Source of the DNA: an uncultured Victivallaceae bacterium
GTDB lineage: Bacteria > Verrucomicrobiota > Lentisphaeria > Victivallales > Victivallaceae
DNA length: 64,000 bases
Direction: 5' to 3'
Assembly (NCBI GenBank): GCA_944389925.1
Contig: CALXOD010000051.1
Span: 62,001-126,000 of the forward strand
A model generated the notes under the pieces. It was not told the origin of the DNA. It searched no databases and saw only the letters and a list, made by a program, of their open reading frames with translations. Made by a program: the position numbers and the translations under genes. Shown here one piece after another: positions 19,801-28,291 of this stretch; the stretch's first letter is position 1, and every line of letters starts with the position of its first letter.

Positions 19801-20988
19801 TTCTTCCGGAGTCGGAAATTCCTCTGTGCGGGAATCGAAACTCCAGTAAGTCAACGCTTCCGGCCCGGAAAAACGTTCCGTCAGCTTCCGCACGGCCTCC
19901 ATGATCTCCGCTTCGTTGCGTCCCCCCACATAAACCGCACCGCGATGCCAGTCCATTACTTCCGGCCAGACCCGGACCTCCGCTCCCTGCGGTGGACGCC
20001 GCAGCTGCAAATTGGCTGCCAGTTCCCGCATCGGGTTATTGCTCATCCCCGAACCGCACAGAATCAGATTTTCACGTCCATCCCCGTGATTGGCTACGGC
20101 CCGGATCGGCAGCTTTACCCCCCAAGCCTGCGCCAATGCCGCCTGAACCGCAGTCGCAATCCGCATACCGTTCGCCCCTTCCGGCGGCACGATTACCGCC
20201 TGGCGCATGTTCATGGAAGCAGCCGGCATTACCGGCTGGAAATCATCTCCGAACGGCTGCGACGGCACCGGTTGCAGACGTCCTGCCGAAGCGACTGTCG
20301 CTGCCGAATCCTGCTGCAATTTCGCCAGCTCTGCCGGACTCAGCGCATGACTCCAGATCGAAAGATCGTCAACCAGTCCGTACAGTGCTTTCCCCGCGCT
20401 ACTGGAAGCAGCTCCGAGATAGAGGCTGTCTCCGCGGGGCAATGCCTGATCCAGCGTCCTTTTTCCCATATCCCGGCCGTCGATCCGAAGTGCAACCTGC
20501 CGGCCGGCCAATGTCATTACCACTTCATGCCACTTTCCGGCAAAATTCTTCGGCAAGGCGAAAGCCATCGGCTTGGCTCCGCCTCGCGGCGCGAACACCA
20601 GCACATTCCGCGTCGGCTGGTATTCCAGAGCCCAGGAGCCATACCGGTAAAGCAACGTCTGTGCAGCCTTGCACTTCGCATCCGGCCGAAAATAAAAATG
20701 AACCGACCAGTTCCCGGAAAAATCCGGCAGCACATTTTCCCGGAAATAAACAAACCCGCCCTCCAGTTGCAAAGCCTGTCGACTGCGTTTCGCCAGTTCC
20801 TGCGGAGCGGCATTCGCATATTTCACCCCGCCCTCCGGACCGCGGAACGACCCGATCACGCCTGAGGGCAGAACCCCTTTCACACCACCGGGAGCGTTTT
20901 CCTCAAAATCACAGTACAACTCCAGCGTTGCCTGTGCCGCCACACCGGCCAGCAACGTCAGGAGTCCCAGCACTCGTTTCATTCGCAT
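16873..20988 (-). CDS. Large secreted LamG / heparinase II-III-like / beta-propeller protein (cassette A)
   Basis: A 1371-residue exported protein with a signal peptide (about 1-19). Domains in order: a LamG jelly roll (about 22-230, [30 protein letters not shown]); an alpha/beta domain like the N-terminal domain of GH67/GH20 enzymes (about 255-365); an alpha-toroid (about 370-660); a heparinase II/III-like beta sandwich ([20 protein letters not shown], then [10 protein letters not shown] with His near 741-743); and a C-terminal propeller-like region from about 1040 ([28 protein letters not shown]). The HGH motif and toroid suggest an active polysaccharide lyase; the substrate is unknown. It is the first gene of cassette A, with a promoter and a phased repeat array upstream. 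Related proteins are at 34089 and 49633. Confidence 0.8.
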   Translation of the reverse strand: MRMKRVLGLLTLLAGVAAQATLELYCDFEENAPGGVKGVLPSGVIGSFRGPEGGVKYANAAPQELAKRSRQALQLEGGFVYFRENVLPDFSGNWSVHFYFRPDAKCKAAQTLLYRYGSWALEYQPTRNVLVFAPRGGAKPMAFALPKNFAGKWHEVVMTLAGRQVALRIDGRDMGKRTLDQALPRGDSLYLGAASSSAGKALYGLVDDLSIWSHALSPAELAKLQQDSAATVASAGRLQPVPSQPFGDDFQPVMPAASMNMRQAVIVPPEGANGMRIATAVQAALAQAWGVKLPIRAVANHGDGRENLILCGSGMSNNPMRELAANLQLRRPPQGAEVRVWPEVMDWHRGAVYVGGRNEAEIMEAVRKLTERFSGPEALTYWSFDSRTEEFPTPEELVKTVQEFFSGRQARQINLTIDVHMKNAFLAFRSTGDERYVRAFGDMLKILLDHYETALQYSNGMPPTFEFHQFPQYLYTFEHSPALTAEDRRRAAELCRRVAEDAMKTWEMLTPVELYRYGRQKYQTNHYCFASRTVDGAARYLAARTNLPGTDYFRAVAANTFEGVRSYPLSPEDAGGYQYLVYRIFTDYMLATGKADAALFHSPAFREYMDYAKMSFNHLGYTAGYGDANVIGMRGGFVPLYENYEITGDPEAWAILSLIRRTNPEAGFYADKCAEWGVPADLPAPSDSRYLGLRTFTVSPVRQRLIGLSPAKYPPLDKAIFRSSWEPGAEFLAVNGLNGSPHGHDDGIGVSQYLIGNHLWLFEGDYIRRFAEDHNLASVVRDGVAAERRRNRIPKTERFAQLVGSAQRPDRKQAAVSLLLENNNGVDYYRHYGWEADGGLWVIDEFVARTAGDYRFSSRWRTTGETEDALQGVVVTQKPDASNPNDRNRFSMAEGTGSTAFGISELERSHGRGGKSGNLAGFRFSDGLTRTRVFWKDAKLQPGEREVFAFYFKDLGADEKPVAIRRIAKNVFAADGRIAVLDGKGAALFAAPGGTVATGKMTADLAALRRQAASAPVTPVARAEKNPEVRAAVSFAAPVTAVGSGRQALGVGLQDGTFLLIDGDGRETARIRLPEEVSAVAAIADGDRDYWAVGCRPVGSEVEAAGTLHWIDDTGKELWKQELPGYMRRPGAPRTIFPAKLDGPEGPTSLIVGTESWRYFAFDFAGKERWATMFTGHGAMNGSAGDLDGDGRDEIFAGSEYYYHRILGPDGKMIKTNTTSPRTLASAIGDAGDGRNMVYAARSDGWLYVESSNPANLGWQANLGGPAAGLALTPAGVVAANVNGLVTLTGVSGKRLQTVKLAAPVVDMKMRNGKALVAALDGRVYVVDPGTGETSVAGGYEYEEANPVPPMLGAAGKQWFVASGRDLVRID

Positions 20989-21042
20989 GATTTACCCTCA
21001 GTCTTTTTCATCAGTTCATACAACTGTTTGCATCCAGTCATA

Positions 21043-21071
21043 ATTTTAATGAAAAAACACTGAAAGGACAA
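21043..21071 (-). promoter_or_regulatory. Promoter of cassette A
   Basis: On the minus strand TTGTCC (21071-21066) and TAAAAT (21048-21043) are exactly 17 bp apart. The predicted transcript would start near 21036, giving a leader of about 48 bases before the ATG at 20988. The GGATC repeat array ends 30 bp upstream of the -35 box, a position that suits an activator. Confidence 0.6.
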
Positions 21072-21101
21072 ATCGCAGAGGCCTTTTCCAGGGAAAATAC
21101 C

Positions 21102-21148
21102 GATCCAAACATGATCCAATCGATCCATAAAAAACGGACCATGATCCA
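21102..21148 (-). repeat. Phased GGATC(A/G) direct repeats, candidate operator of cassette A
   Basis: TGGATC occurs four times on the minus strand, beginning at 21148, 21127, 21118 and 21107, so the offsets are 0, 21, 30 and 41 bp, close to whole helical turns. A weaker GGTCCG copy sits in the 21-bp gap. The array lies between the upstream regulator gene and the promoter at 21043-21071. A matching array upstream of the cassette C pseudopilin supports a regulatory role. A further imperfect repeat containing AAAAAACGGA is interleaved (near 21129 and 21159). Confidence 0.6.
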
Positions 21149-21171
21149 TTTTGCTCCAAAAAAACGGAAGA

Positions 21172-22176
21172 TCAAGGCATAATCAGTTTACCGCAAAGAC
21201 TTTGGCTTCTTCCGGAAGACTCTGGATCATTCAAACGGCGGTATAACTCTTCTAATGCCGCCCGGCCGACTTCGCACCAGTCGAGGGCAATGGTGGGAAA
21301 CCGATGATACTCCGGATTAATCAGCCGTTTCCCATCGACCCCGAGGACGAGATGATGCTCGGACAGCGGCACGCCGTTCCGTGCCTTGTACCATTCGGAA
21401 ACCTGCTGCAACATCTGATCGGAAGTGAAAAAATATCCCACACCGGCCTCAAAATTCAATCGTTCTTCCGGCATTCCGGTAATGAGCTCCACTTTTCCCC
21501 CCACAGCTCGGACTTCGTCGCAATAGCGTTGGGCAATCGCCATGAAAATCGGTCGGATACTGGTATACACCACATGCCGCTTGACCACCGCCCGGCCGAA
21601 AAAGTCAAAAGCCTGCATCACCGTATCGTAAATATCGATATTCACCGTGGATACCTGTCCGTTGTAGGCGCGCAGCATCAGAATGCCCGCTGCCGGACAG
21701 GGCAGCTGCATCGACCACATTTTCCAATCGTAACTGCCGATGAAAATCAATCCCGCCACACTGGCGGCCATCTCTCTCACCAGATCCTCGGTCAGCCGGT
21801 CACAATGCACATAGAAAATCTTCAAGGAAATGTTGTGCTCCGCCGCAGCGGAACGGATCCCCAGCAGTGCATGATAACAGAGAAAACCGGAGTTGATCTT
21901 CTCATTGCTCACCTCCAGCACCACACCAACCCGGATGCCGAAATCATCGGCGGCTGGCGGAGCTTTCACAAAAAAACCGTCCCCGAGACGTTTCTCCAGC
22001 CAGCCTTCCGTGCACAGCCGTTCCATCGTCCGGTAAGCGGTCCCATAGCTGAGATCGAACCGTCCTGCCAGGCGTCGTACCGAGGGCAGCAGCTCTCCCG
22101 CCCGAAAAGTTCCGGCCAGAATCCGGGTCTCCAGATATTGAACCAGACGATCCGAATCAGCTTTGCGGCGTCCCAT
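21172..22176 (-). CDS. GntR-type regulator with LacI-like sensor domain (paralogue 2)
   Basis: A 334-residue paralogue of the regulators at 14080 and 61926. The winged helix has TFRAGELLPSVRRLAGRF, LSYGTAYRTMERLCTEGWLE and GDGFFVK. The sensor part keeps the family landmarks: YHALLGIRSA, STVNIDIYDT, GYFFTSDQML, VLGVDGKRLINPEY and FPTIALDWCEVGRAALEEL, ending SLCGKL. The ATG at 22176 overlaps the end of the DUF349 gene by 20 bases, so translation is probably coupled. It lies directly upstream of cassette A, and the phased GGATC array begins 24 bases past its stop codon. I infer that it, or paralogue 1, binds this array. Confidence 0.84.
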   Translation of the reverse strand: MGRRKADSDRLVQYLETRILAGTFRAGELLPSVRRLAGRFDLSYGTAYRTMERLCTEGWLEKRLGDGFFVKAPPAADDFGIRVGVVLEVSNEKINSGFLCYHALLGIRSAAAEHNISLKIFYVHCDRLTEDLVREMAASVAGLIFIGSYDWKMWSMQLPCPAAGILMLRAYNGQVSTVNIDIYDTVMQAFDFFGRAVVKRHVVYTSIRPIFMAIAQRYCDEVRAVGGKVELITGMPEERLNFEAGVGYFFTSDQMLQQVSEWYKARNGVPLSEHHLVLGVDGKRLINPEYHRFPTIALDWCEVGRAALEELYRRLNDPESSGRSQSLCGKLIMP

Positions 22177-24283
22177 CGCTCCGACTCCCGGCTCCGTTCA
22201 TCGCTGTCCGGAGCGCGGCATACCGCTCCAGCAATTCATCCAGCTGGTCCGGCTCCGGTAATCCGACCTCCAGCAGACGACGCAACAGTGCGGCGGGCTC
22301 CGTCTCTTTTTTCCTTGCCGCAGCCATCGCGCCCCCTCCGAAATTGCCGGCGATTGCCGCGGCCAGATCCGCCGCCAGATCGCGGGCGGCCTCCGTCTTC
22401 TGCCGGGGCTGAATCGCCTTTTCACACTCTTCCAACAGCCCGAGAAATTCACGGGCGTTGCGAGCCAATGCCTTTTCCATTCCTTCCGGCACGGAGCCTC
22501 CCGCGGCAACCACATCCGTCACCACCGCCCCCAGACGCGGGAAAAGCGTCAGATCCAGCGTCACCTCCGGCAACGGGTCTCCACGCCGGGCCGCTGTTAC
22601 CACTTCCGCAGCCGCGCGCATGGCCGGGATCAGCCAGTCTGCCCGTTCCCGCTGCTGGCGGCGCCGAATTGCAGCCAACGCCTTTTCCACTTCGGCGGCG
22701 GCGGCACGTGCTCGCGCCTCATACCGGGCATCCTGTTCCCGCGGAAGCGGTTCCAGTAAACGCCACTCGGCACGCAGTTCCCCCATCCGCTGTTCCGCCG
22801 GCAGAGGCGGCATGTCTTTCAAGGATTCCAATTCCCGGAGGATTTCCTCCCGGCGGTTTTTCGCATTCTGAACCGCTTCATGCCGGGAATGGAAAAATGC
22901 TTCCATCGCCGTATTGAAACGGACATTCAAACTCTGTTCCTGCTTGCCCGCCCGCCCCGCGGTCTGAAACTCGGTGCGCAATTGCTTTGCCCGTCGCACC
23001 GCTTCCTGAACCGGCAACGCAGACAAACCTTCGGCAGCCGCACACAATTCCCGTTTGCGGGCCCCCGCCTCGTTCTGCTGCTGCTGTTTTTCCGCCCAGT
23101 ACTGCGCCCGGGCGTTAAAAAACACATCGCAGGCCGCCCGAAACCGGGCATACAGTGCACCGTCCGCTTCCCGTCCCGCATGACCGACAGTCTTCCACTC
23201 GGCTTGAAGCGCCTTCAACTGTTCAGAAGTTTCGTTCCACCGGGTAGATTCCCGAAGCGCCTCGGCGGCTTCGCAGAGTGCCGTCTTCTTTGCCGCGGCT
23301 GCCGCGTGGGCGGCGCGCTGCGCCTTGTAGAAATCATCCACTCGATGCTGCAGTGCGGTGGTGTATTCATAGTACCGGGGACCGAGTTCGTTCTGTTTTT
23401 CCCGCGGCACAGGACCCAACTCCTGCCAGCGTTTGCGAATTTCCCGCAACCGGACCGCGGCGGCAGGCAGTTTTTCCTCCGATGTATCCCGGAGCTGCTC
23501 CAACTCCCGGCAAAGATCCAGTTTCAATGTATAACTTTCCCAGCGGGCCAGATCCAGCGTCTGATAATGCAGCACCAGACGGTCGTTCAATTCCTTGAAA
23601 AGATCCCGGACTCTTCCCTGCAACGCCTTGTCTTCGGCGGAATCCGGATCAAGAGCCGCGACAGCGGCATCCCGGATGGCTTCCCATCCTTCCCGCTTCT
23701 CCTTGAATTCTTCGGGGCGATCCGCCTCCCGGAGAGCCTCCAGTTCCCGACACAGCCCGAGCAGAACTTCCCGGGCCGATGCCGCGGCAGCCACCTCGGC
23801 CTCCATGCGTGCGGCAAAAGCCGCGGCAGAATCAGCGAAGGCTTTTTCCAGAAGATCCAGGTCGTCCACTCCGGTGGTGGCGACCCGCCAGTTTTTGCGC
23901 AACCGCTCCCATTCCCGCCGATGGGGCAAAAGCCGCGGTGCCGCACTGAGCCGTGCCTGTTCCGTCAGCAGCGTGTGAAGCGTTTCCAGAACCTGCTCGC
24001 GTTTTGCCCGTCGCTCCGCAGCAACGGTCAGCCCTTCGGTAAACGCGGCTTCTGCGGCAGCAAAGCGTCTATCCATAATTTCCGCATATTCCGGCGGCAG
24101 CGGCTCACATCGGCGATAATCGGCCCCCAGACCGGCCGCACGGTTACGGCTGATTTCATCGTCTTTTCCGGCAAGCGCTTCCAGTTCGGTACAAATGCGT
24201 TCGCGCTCATGCAGCAGCGGGCGCAGCCGTTCCGGTACACTGACGCCCGGCGATTCAGGATGTTGAATTTGGGATTCTGACAT
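22157..24283 (-). CDS. DUF349 repeat protein, coiled-coil
   Basis: A 708-residue, highly charged, alpha-helical protein with several DUF349 repeats. Each repeat has a Trp/Phe-x-x-hydrophobic-Gly core: WQELGPVPREKQNELGPRYY, WKTVGHAGREADGALYARF, FQTAGRAGKQEQSLNVRF and WRLLEPLPREQDARYEARA. Long Ala/Glu/Arg-rich helices between them suggest coiled coils. There is no signal peptide or membrane segment. The ATG at 24283 follows AAGGAG by 7 bases. It is divergent from htpG. DUF349 proteins have no well-established function, so I do not propose one. Its 3' end overlaps the regulator of cassette A. Confidence 0.85.
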   Translation of the reverse strand: MSESQIQHPESPGVSVPERLRPLLHERERICTELEALAGKDDEISRNRAAGLGADYRRCEPLPPEYAEIMDRRFAAAEAAFTEGLTVAAERRAKREQVLETLHTLLTEQARLSAAPRLLPHRREWERLRKNWRVATTGVDDLDLLEKAFADSAAAFAARMEAEVAAAASAREVLLGLCRELEALREADRPEEFKEKREGWEAIRDAAVAALDPDSAEDKALQGRVRDLFKELNDRLVLHYQTLDLARWESYTLKLDLCRELEQLRDTSEEKLPAAAVRLREIRKRWQELGPVPREKQNELGPRYYEYTTALQHRVDDFYKAQRAAHAAAAAKKTALCEAAEALRESTRWNETSEQLKALQAEWKTVGHAGREADGALYARFRAACDVFFNARAQYWAEKQQQQNEAGARKRELCAAAEGLSALPVQEAVRRAKQLRTEFQTAGRAGKQEQSLNVRFNTAMEAFFHSRHEAVQNAKNRREEILRELESLKDMPPLPAEQRMGELRAEWRLLEPLPREQDARYEARARAAAAEVEKALAAIRRRQQRERADWLIPAMRAAAEVVTAARRGDPLPEVTLDLTLFPRLGAVVTDVVAAGGSVPEGMEKALARNAREFLGLLEECEKAIQPRQKTEAARDLAADLAAAIAGNFGGGAMAAARKKETEPAALLRRLLEVGLPEPDQLDELLERYAALRTAMNGAGSRSDGTPQS

Positions 24284-24357
24284 GTCGGTACTCCTTGGAT
24301 ATCCGCTTAAAAATAATATCCTCAGCCGGTTTTTCCAGTCCAGAATGGGCACTTTGC

Positions 24358-24386
24358 TTGATTTTCCGCCAAAAAAACGGTATATT
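24358..24386 (+). promoter_or_regulatory. Promoter of htpG
   Basis: TTGATT (24358-24363) and TATATT (24381-24386) are 17 bp apart. The predicted start near 24393 leaves a leader of about 35 bases carrying the AGGAGG ribosome site. No CIRCE-type inverted repeat is seen. Confidence 0.6.
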
Positions 24387-24427
24387 TCATGTTGACTTTA
24401 CAGAAAAAAACCAGGAGGCTGTTTCCG

Positions 24428-26317
24428 ATGGCAAAAACTCAGTCGTTTAAAACCGAGGTCTCGCAGCTGCTTGATCTCATGATTCATTCTCTCTATTCGA
24501 ACAAGGACATCTTTCTGCGGGAGCTTGTCGCCAATGCGGCGGACGCCATCGACAAAGTCCGCTTTGAGAGCTTGACCCGCCCCGAACTCGCTCGGGAATG
24601 GGCCATTCGTCTGACCACGAACAAACAGGCGAACACGCTTACCATCGCCGACAACGGCATTGGTATGACGGAAGATGAAGTCATTGAAAATATCGGCACC
24701 ATCGCCCAGTCCGGCACCCGTGCCTTCCTGAAGAATCTCGCAGAACAGAAAACCGCCGACACCGACATTCCGGAATTGATCGGGAAATTCGGTGTGGGGT
24801 TTTACTCCGCCTTCATGGTGGCCGAAGAGGTGACACTCATCACCCGCAAAGCCGGTTCCGATGCCCCCGCCGTCCGCTGGAGCAGCCGGGGCGAAGGCAC
24901 CTTTGAGATCGACACGGCGGAAAAAACCGAACCCGGTACAGAAATCACGCTCAAACTCCGCCCCGGATCGGAAATTTATCTGGAGCCGTGGAAGCTCGGC
25001 GAAATCATTCAGAAATATTCCGACTTCATCGCCTACCCGATCATCCTGCCGATCACCAAGACCAATGAGGATAAAACCGAAACCGTCGAAGACCGCATTC
25101 TCAACTCCCGCAAGGCAATCTGGCTGCGCAAACCCGAGGAGGTGACGGAAGAAGAACACAAAAGTTTCTTTTCGCACCTCTCCAACTGGGGCGGTTCAGA
25201 ATATTTGAAGGCGATCCACATCGCCGCAGAGGGCGCCAGTGAATTCAAAGCGCTGCTCTACATTCCCGCCACTGCGCCGTTCAACCTGCTGATGCCGGAC
25301 ATTCAGAAAAAGGGCTTGCAGCTGTACGTCCGTCGCGTATTCATCACCGATGAATGCAAAGAGCTGATCCCTGACTATCTGCGGTTCATCCGCGGGGTGG
25401 TTGACTCCAGCGACCTGCCGCTCAACGTCTCCCGGGAAATCCTCCAGGAAAACCCGCAAATGCTGAAGATTCAGAAAGCCATCGTCGGACGGGTGCTCAG
25501 CGAATTGCGCAAAATGCAGGAAAATGAACCGGAAAAATACACGAAGTTTTTCCGGGAATTCGGCCGCATTCTAAAAGAAGGTATCCACACCGACCGGGCC
25601 AATCAGGAAAAGCTCAAGGCGCTGGCCATGTATGAAACCATGAACAGCAAGCCCGGTGAACTGCTTTCGCTCGATCAGTATGTGCAGGCTATGCCGCCGG
25701 AACAGACCGAAATTTACTATATTACCGGGGAAAAACGCGAATCCGTCGCCGCTTCTCCCGTGCTGGAATATTATCGGAGCAAGGGGTATGACGTACTGTT
25801 CATGACCGATCCGATCGACGACTGGATCATGCAATCCATGTTCCAGTATGCCAAGAAAAACTTCAAGGCCGTCGCCAAAGGAGATTTCGAACTCACCGGC
25901 AAAGACAAGGAGGAACTGGATCGGAAAATTGCCGAAGCCGATCAGAAATATGCCGCCCTGCTGGAGGCGCTGCGCAAGGTCCTTGGTGAAGAGGTGGAAA
26001 CCATCCGCTTTTCCGGACGCCTCACCGACAGTCCCTGCTGTCTGGTCACGGAAGGCCATGCCCTCAGTCCTCATCTGGAGCGACTCTTCAAGGCCATGAA
26101 CCAGGATGTTCCCGTTTCCAAGCGCATTCTCGAACTCAACCCCGACCATCCTCTCATCGCCGCGCTGGAAAACAAGCGGCAGACTGGAGACGGGGCGATT
26201 GATGAATATGCGCGTACGCTTTATGATCAGGCGCTGCTCTCTGAAGGCAGTCCGATTCCGGATCCCGCCGCTTTCGCCCGCCGCATTACCGAGTTGATGC
26301 TGCAAAGCGTCCGCTGA
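24428..26317 (+). CDS. htpG: Molecular chaperone HtpG (Hsp90)
   Basis: This 629-residue protein is a full-length bacterial Hsp90, an ATP-driven cytoplasmic chaperone. The N-terminal GHKL ATPase has YSNKDIFLRELVANAADAID, DNGIGMTEDEVIENIGTIAQSG and IGKFGVGFYSAFMV. The middle domain has GVVDSSDLPLNVSREILQ. The C-terminal dimerisation domain is present to the end. The ATG at 24428 has AGGAGG nine bases upstream; an earlier in-frame start at 24389 lacks this and would add an unrelated segment. It is transcribed alone and followed by a strong terminator. Confidence 0.97.
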   Translation: MAKTQSFKTEVSQLLDLMIHSLYSNKDIFLRELVANAADAIDKVRFESLTRPELAREWAIRLTTNKQANTLTIADNGIGMTEDEVIENIGTIAQSGTRAFLKNLAEQKTADTDIPELIGKFGVGFYSAFMVAEEVTLITRKAGSDAPAVRWSSRGEGTFEIDTAEKTEPGTEITLKLRPGSEIYLEPWKLGEIIQKYSDFIAYPIILPITKTNEDKTETVEDRILNSRKAIWLRKPEEVTEEEHKSFFSHLSNWGGSEYLKAIHIAAEGASEFKALLYIPATAPFNLLMPDIQKKGLQLYVRRVFITDECKELIPDYLRFIRGVVDSSDLPLNVSREILQENPQMLKIQKAIVGRVLSELRKMQENEPEKYTKFFREFGRILKEGIHTDRANQEKLKALAMYETMNSKPGELLSLDQYVQAMPPEQTEIYYITGEKRESVAASPVLEYYRSKGYDVLFMTDPIDDWIMQSMFQYAKKNFKAVAKGDFELTGKDKEELDRKIAEADQKYAALLEALRKVLGEEVETIRFSGRLTDSPCCLVTEGHALSPHLERLFKAMNQDVPVSKRILELNPDHPLIAALENKRQTGDGAIDEYARTLYDQALLSEGSPIPDPAAFARRITELMLQSVR

Positions 26318-26342
26318 AATCCGGCCCATCCGGAACTTCGTC

Positions 26343-26380
26343 GCTTCCCGCTCCGATTGCAGGGGCGGGAAGCTTTTTTT
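26343..26380 (+). terminator. Intrinsic terminator of htpG
   Basis: A 9-bp stem, GCTTCCCGC (26343-26351) with GCGGGAAGC (26365-26373), is followed by seven T. It lies 26 bases after the htpG stop and protects the convergent FAD gene. Confidence 0.9.
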
Positions 26381-26405
26381 AGGGGACAGAAGAAAAACAT
26401 TCTCC

Positions 26406-28139
26406 TCAACAAACGTCCCAGGCGAAGATCCGTTCCTCCCGGCCGCTGCCGGTTTCCAGAATGGTCAGGCGCAATGCCGCGGCGATCACTTCAAATGTCA
26501 ACTTCCGCAGCCGCTGTTCGTTGTCGAACGTGCCTATTTCCCGCCAGTTACCGGCGGCGTCCTCGTATTCCAGCCGGAACCGGCGCACCAGCGTTTCCGG
26601 CAGCGCCACGCGCGGTGTGTCCAGAAATCGCACGGCAACGATGTTCTTCTCCTGCCGATTGAGGTCGCTGTCGAACACCAGACGGCAACCGGCAAGGGGG
26701 CGCGGCGTTTCCCAGCGGTATTCCGCCATCGCGCCGGGAGCGGCCCGCCATGCTTCATCCACCCCGTCGAACGCCCGGTTCAATCCGCCCCGCAACCCGC
26801 TTGGATCTCCGCAGTTTGCACACAACGCCGCCTCCCGGGTCAATACCGGCGGCGTATAACGCAATCCGGGCAGGAAACAGTCGTCGCGCATCAGCAGTTG
26901 CTGCAGTTCTCCGATATGTTGTTGTCCCACGGCGCGTGGCGCACACCGATACCGTACGGCCAGCGCAGCCGCCGTCCCCACCGCCTGCCCGAGCAATGCG
27001 CAAGTCGCCATCACCCGGCACGAACTCATTGCCGTATGCGTAACGCTGATGTTGCGTCCCGCAAAAAAAAGGTTTTCGATATTCACCGAATAAACACAAC
27101 GATAAGGAATGCCGAACGGCGACGGCGCCGGATGAAAAATCGTCGGCTCCACCTCCGGCGTCCGGAATCCACCGGGACAGTGATCATCCATCGGCCAGCC
27201 GCCGTAGGCAATGATGTCCGGGAAATGGCCTCCCGCACGCACATCGTTCTGGTTGAGCAGATAATCCCCCACACACCGATTGCTTTCGCGTTTTCCCGGC
27301 AGAAAACCGACCCATTCCAATGCCCAGTTGCGGTATTTTCCGGCGTTGTCCGGATGATTTTTCAGATAATCCCAGGCTCCGAAAGCCACTGCAAGCAGTT
27401 CCTCCCGTAATTTTTCGGTATCGTGCAGCGCATCGCCGTCTCCGCCAAATTCAATCCACCAGAAATTCTGCAGCGGCTCCAGCTGCGGCGATCGGAACCG
27501 AAACGCTGAATCGTCCGTAAAGCGCCGGGCCCAGGGAGGTGGCGTATAATCGTGAGGCTCATCGGTTTCCCGCACCTGCAGCAGACAGCTCATCCCCATG
27601 GTGCAGCGGTCAGCTTCCAATGGCGCGATTGATTCACCGAACTCCATCCGGCTTTCCCGACCGTAACGCATCTCCGCCCCTGCCAGCGTCGCCAGTATGC
27701 TGTCGCCGGAACAGTCGCTGAACAGTGGAGCGGTGATTTCATACCACGTCTGCGACGGCGACGAGTAGCAGCGAATGCGGCAAATCCGTTTTCCCCGGAT
27801 ATCAGCCTCCAGACAGACGGTGTCCAAGAGCGTCGTCAGATTCGGCTCGCGTTTAAGAAAACCGTACAGCACACTGTCCCAGATGGAAAAGTTCCGATCT
27901 GGATTGCGGGCCAGATTTTCCAGCAGAATCTCTTCGATCAGGCCGGTTTCCCGGCGGTTCTCTCCGTGAGCGCCGCAAACCCACATGCGCACTTCGCTGG
28001 AGGCGTTTCCCCCCGGCACGGAACGATCATGCACCAGGATTGTCCGAACCCCTTCCCGGGCCGCGGCCACCGCCGCCGCCATACCGGACAGGCCGCCGCC
28101 CACCACCACAAATTCCGCATTTAACTGTACCGTTCTCAT
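26406..28139 (-). CDS. FAD-dependent oxidoreductase with discoidin-like C-terminal domain
   Basis: The protein is 577 residues. The first 430 residues are an FAD_oxidored-type flavoprotein: VVVGGGLSGMAAAVAAAREG near the start, SDCSGDSILATLAGAEMRYG in place of the usual DGTGD motif, and ENLFFAGRNISVTHTAMSS toward the end of the flavin domain. The last 130 residues form a beta-rich domain resembling F5/8 type C (discoidin): AFDGVDEAWRA, RPLAGCRLVFDSDLNRQ, FRLEYEDAAGNWREIGTF and a final ALRLTILETGSG. The ATG at 28139 is chosen; a TTG seven codons earlier is possible. No signal peptide is seen. Such fusions occur in carbohydrate-degrading loci, but the substrate is unknown. It follows the GH16 gene by about 150 bases. 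Confidence 0.84.
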   Translation of the reverse strand: MRTVQLNAEFVVVGGGLSGMAAAVAAAREGVRTILVHDRSVPGGNASSEVRMWVCGAHGENRRETGLIEEILLENLARNPDRNFSIWDSVLYGFLKREPNLTTLLDTVCLEADIRGKRICRIRCYSSPSQTWYEITAPLFSDCSGDSILATLAGAEMRYGRESRMEFGESIAPLEADRCTMGMSCLLQVRETDEPHDYTPPPWARRFTDDSAFRFRSPQLEPLQNFWWIEFGGDGDALHDTEKLREELLAVAFGAWDYLKNHPDNAGKYRNWALEWVGFLPGKRESNRCVGDYLLNQNDVRAGGHFPDIIAYGGWPMDDHCPGGFRTPEVEPTIFHPAPSPFGIPYRCVYSVNIENLFFAGRNISVTHTAMSSCRVMATCALLGQAVGTAAALAVRYRCAPRAVGQQHIGELQQLLMRDDCFLPGLRYTPPVLTREAALCANCGDPSGLRGGLNRAFDGVDEAWRAAPGAMAEYRWETPRPLAGCRLVFDSDLNRQEKNIVAVRFLDTPRVALPETLVRRFRLEYEDAAGNWREIGTFDNEQRLRKLTFEVIAAALRLTILETGSGREERIFAWDVC

Positions 28140-28291
28140 CCGCTCAGACAAAACTCCCAAAAATTAAGAAACACATTCAACAGATTCCCCCGAACAGGGC
28201 AGACTCTCCTCGAAGAATCCTTTATGATCACTGCCAGCCGTCTCCGGCAGTTCTCCGGCCGGCCGGGAAAATCCCCCCCGGGTGCCGGACA

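Noticed and set aside
17098-20865. Long plus-strand frames opposite the 1371-residue protein
   Set aside because: Arg/Pro/His-rich translations without domains; the minus-strand gene has clear domains and a promoter.
28140-28291. GC-rich palindromic stretch between the GH16 and FAD genes as a terminator
   Set aside because: Several short inverted repeats exist but none has a clear stem followed by a T-run on the minus strand.
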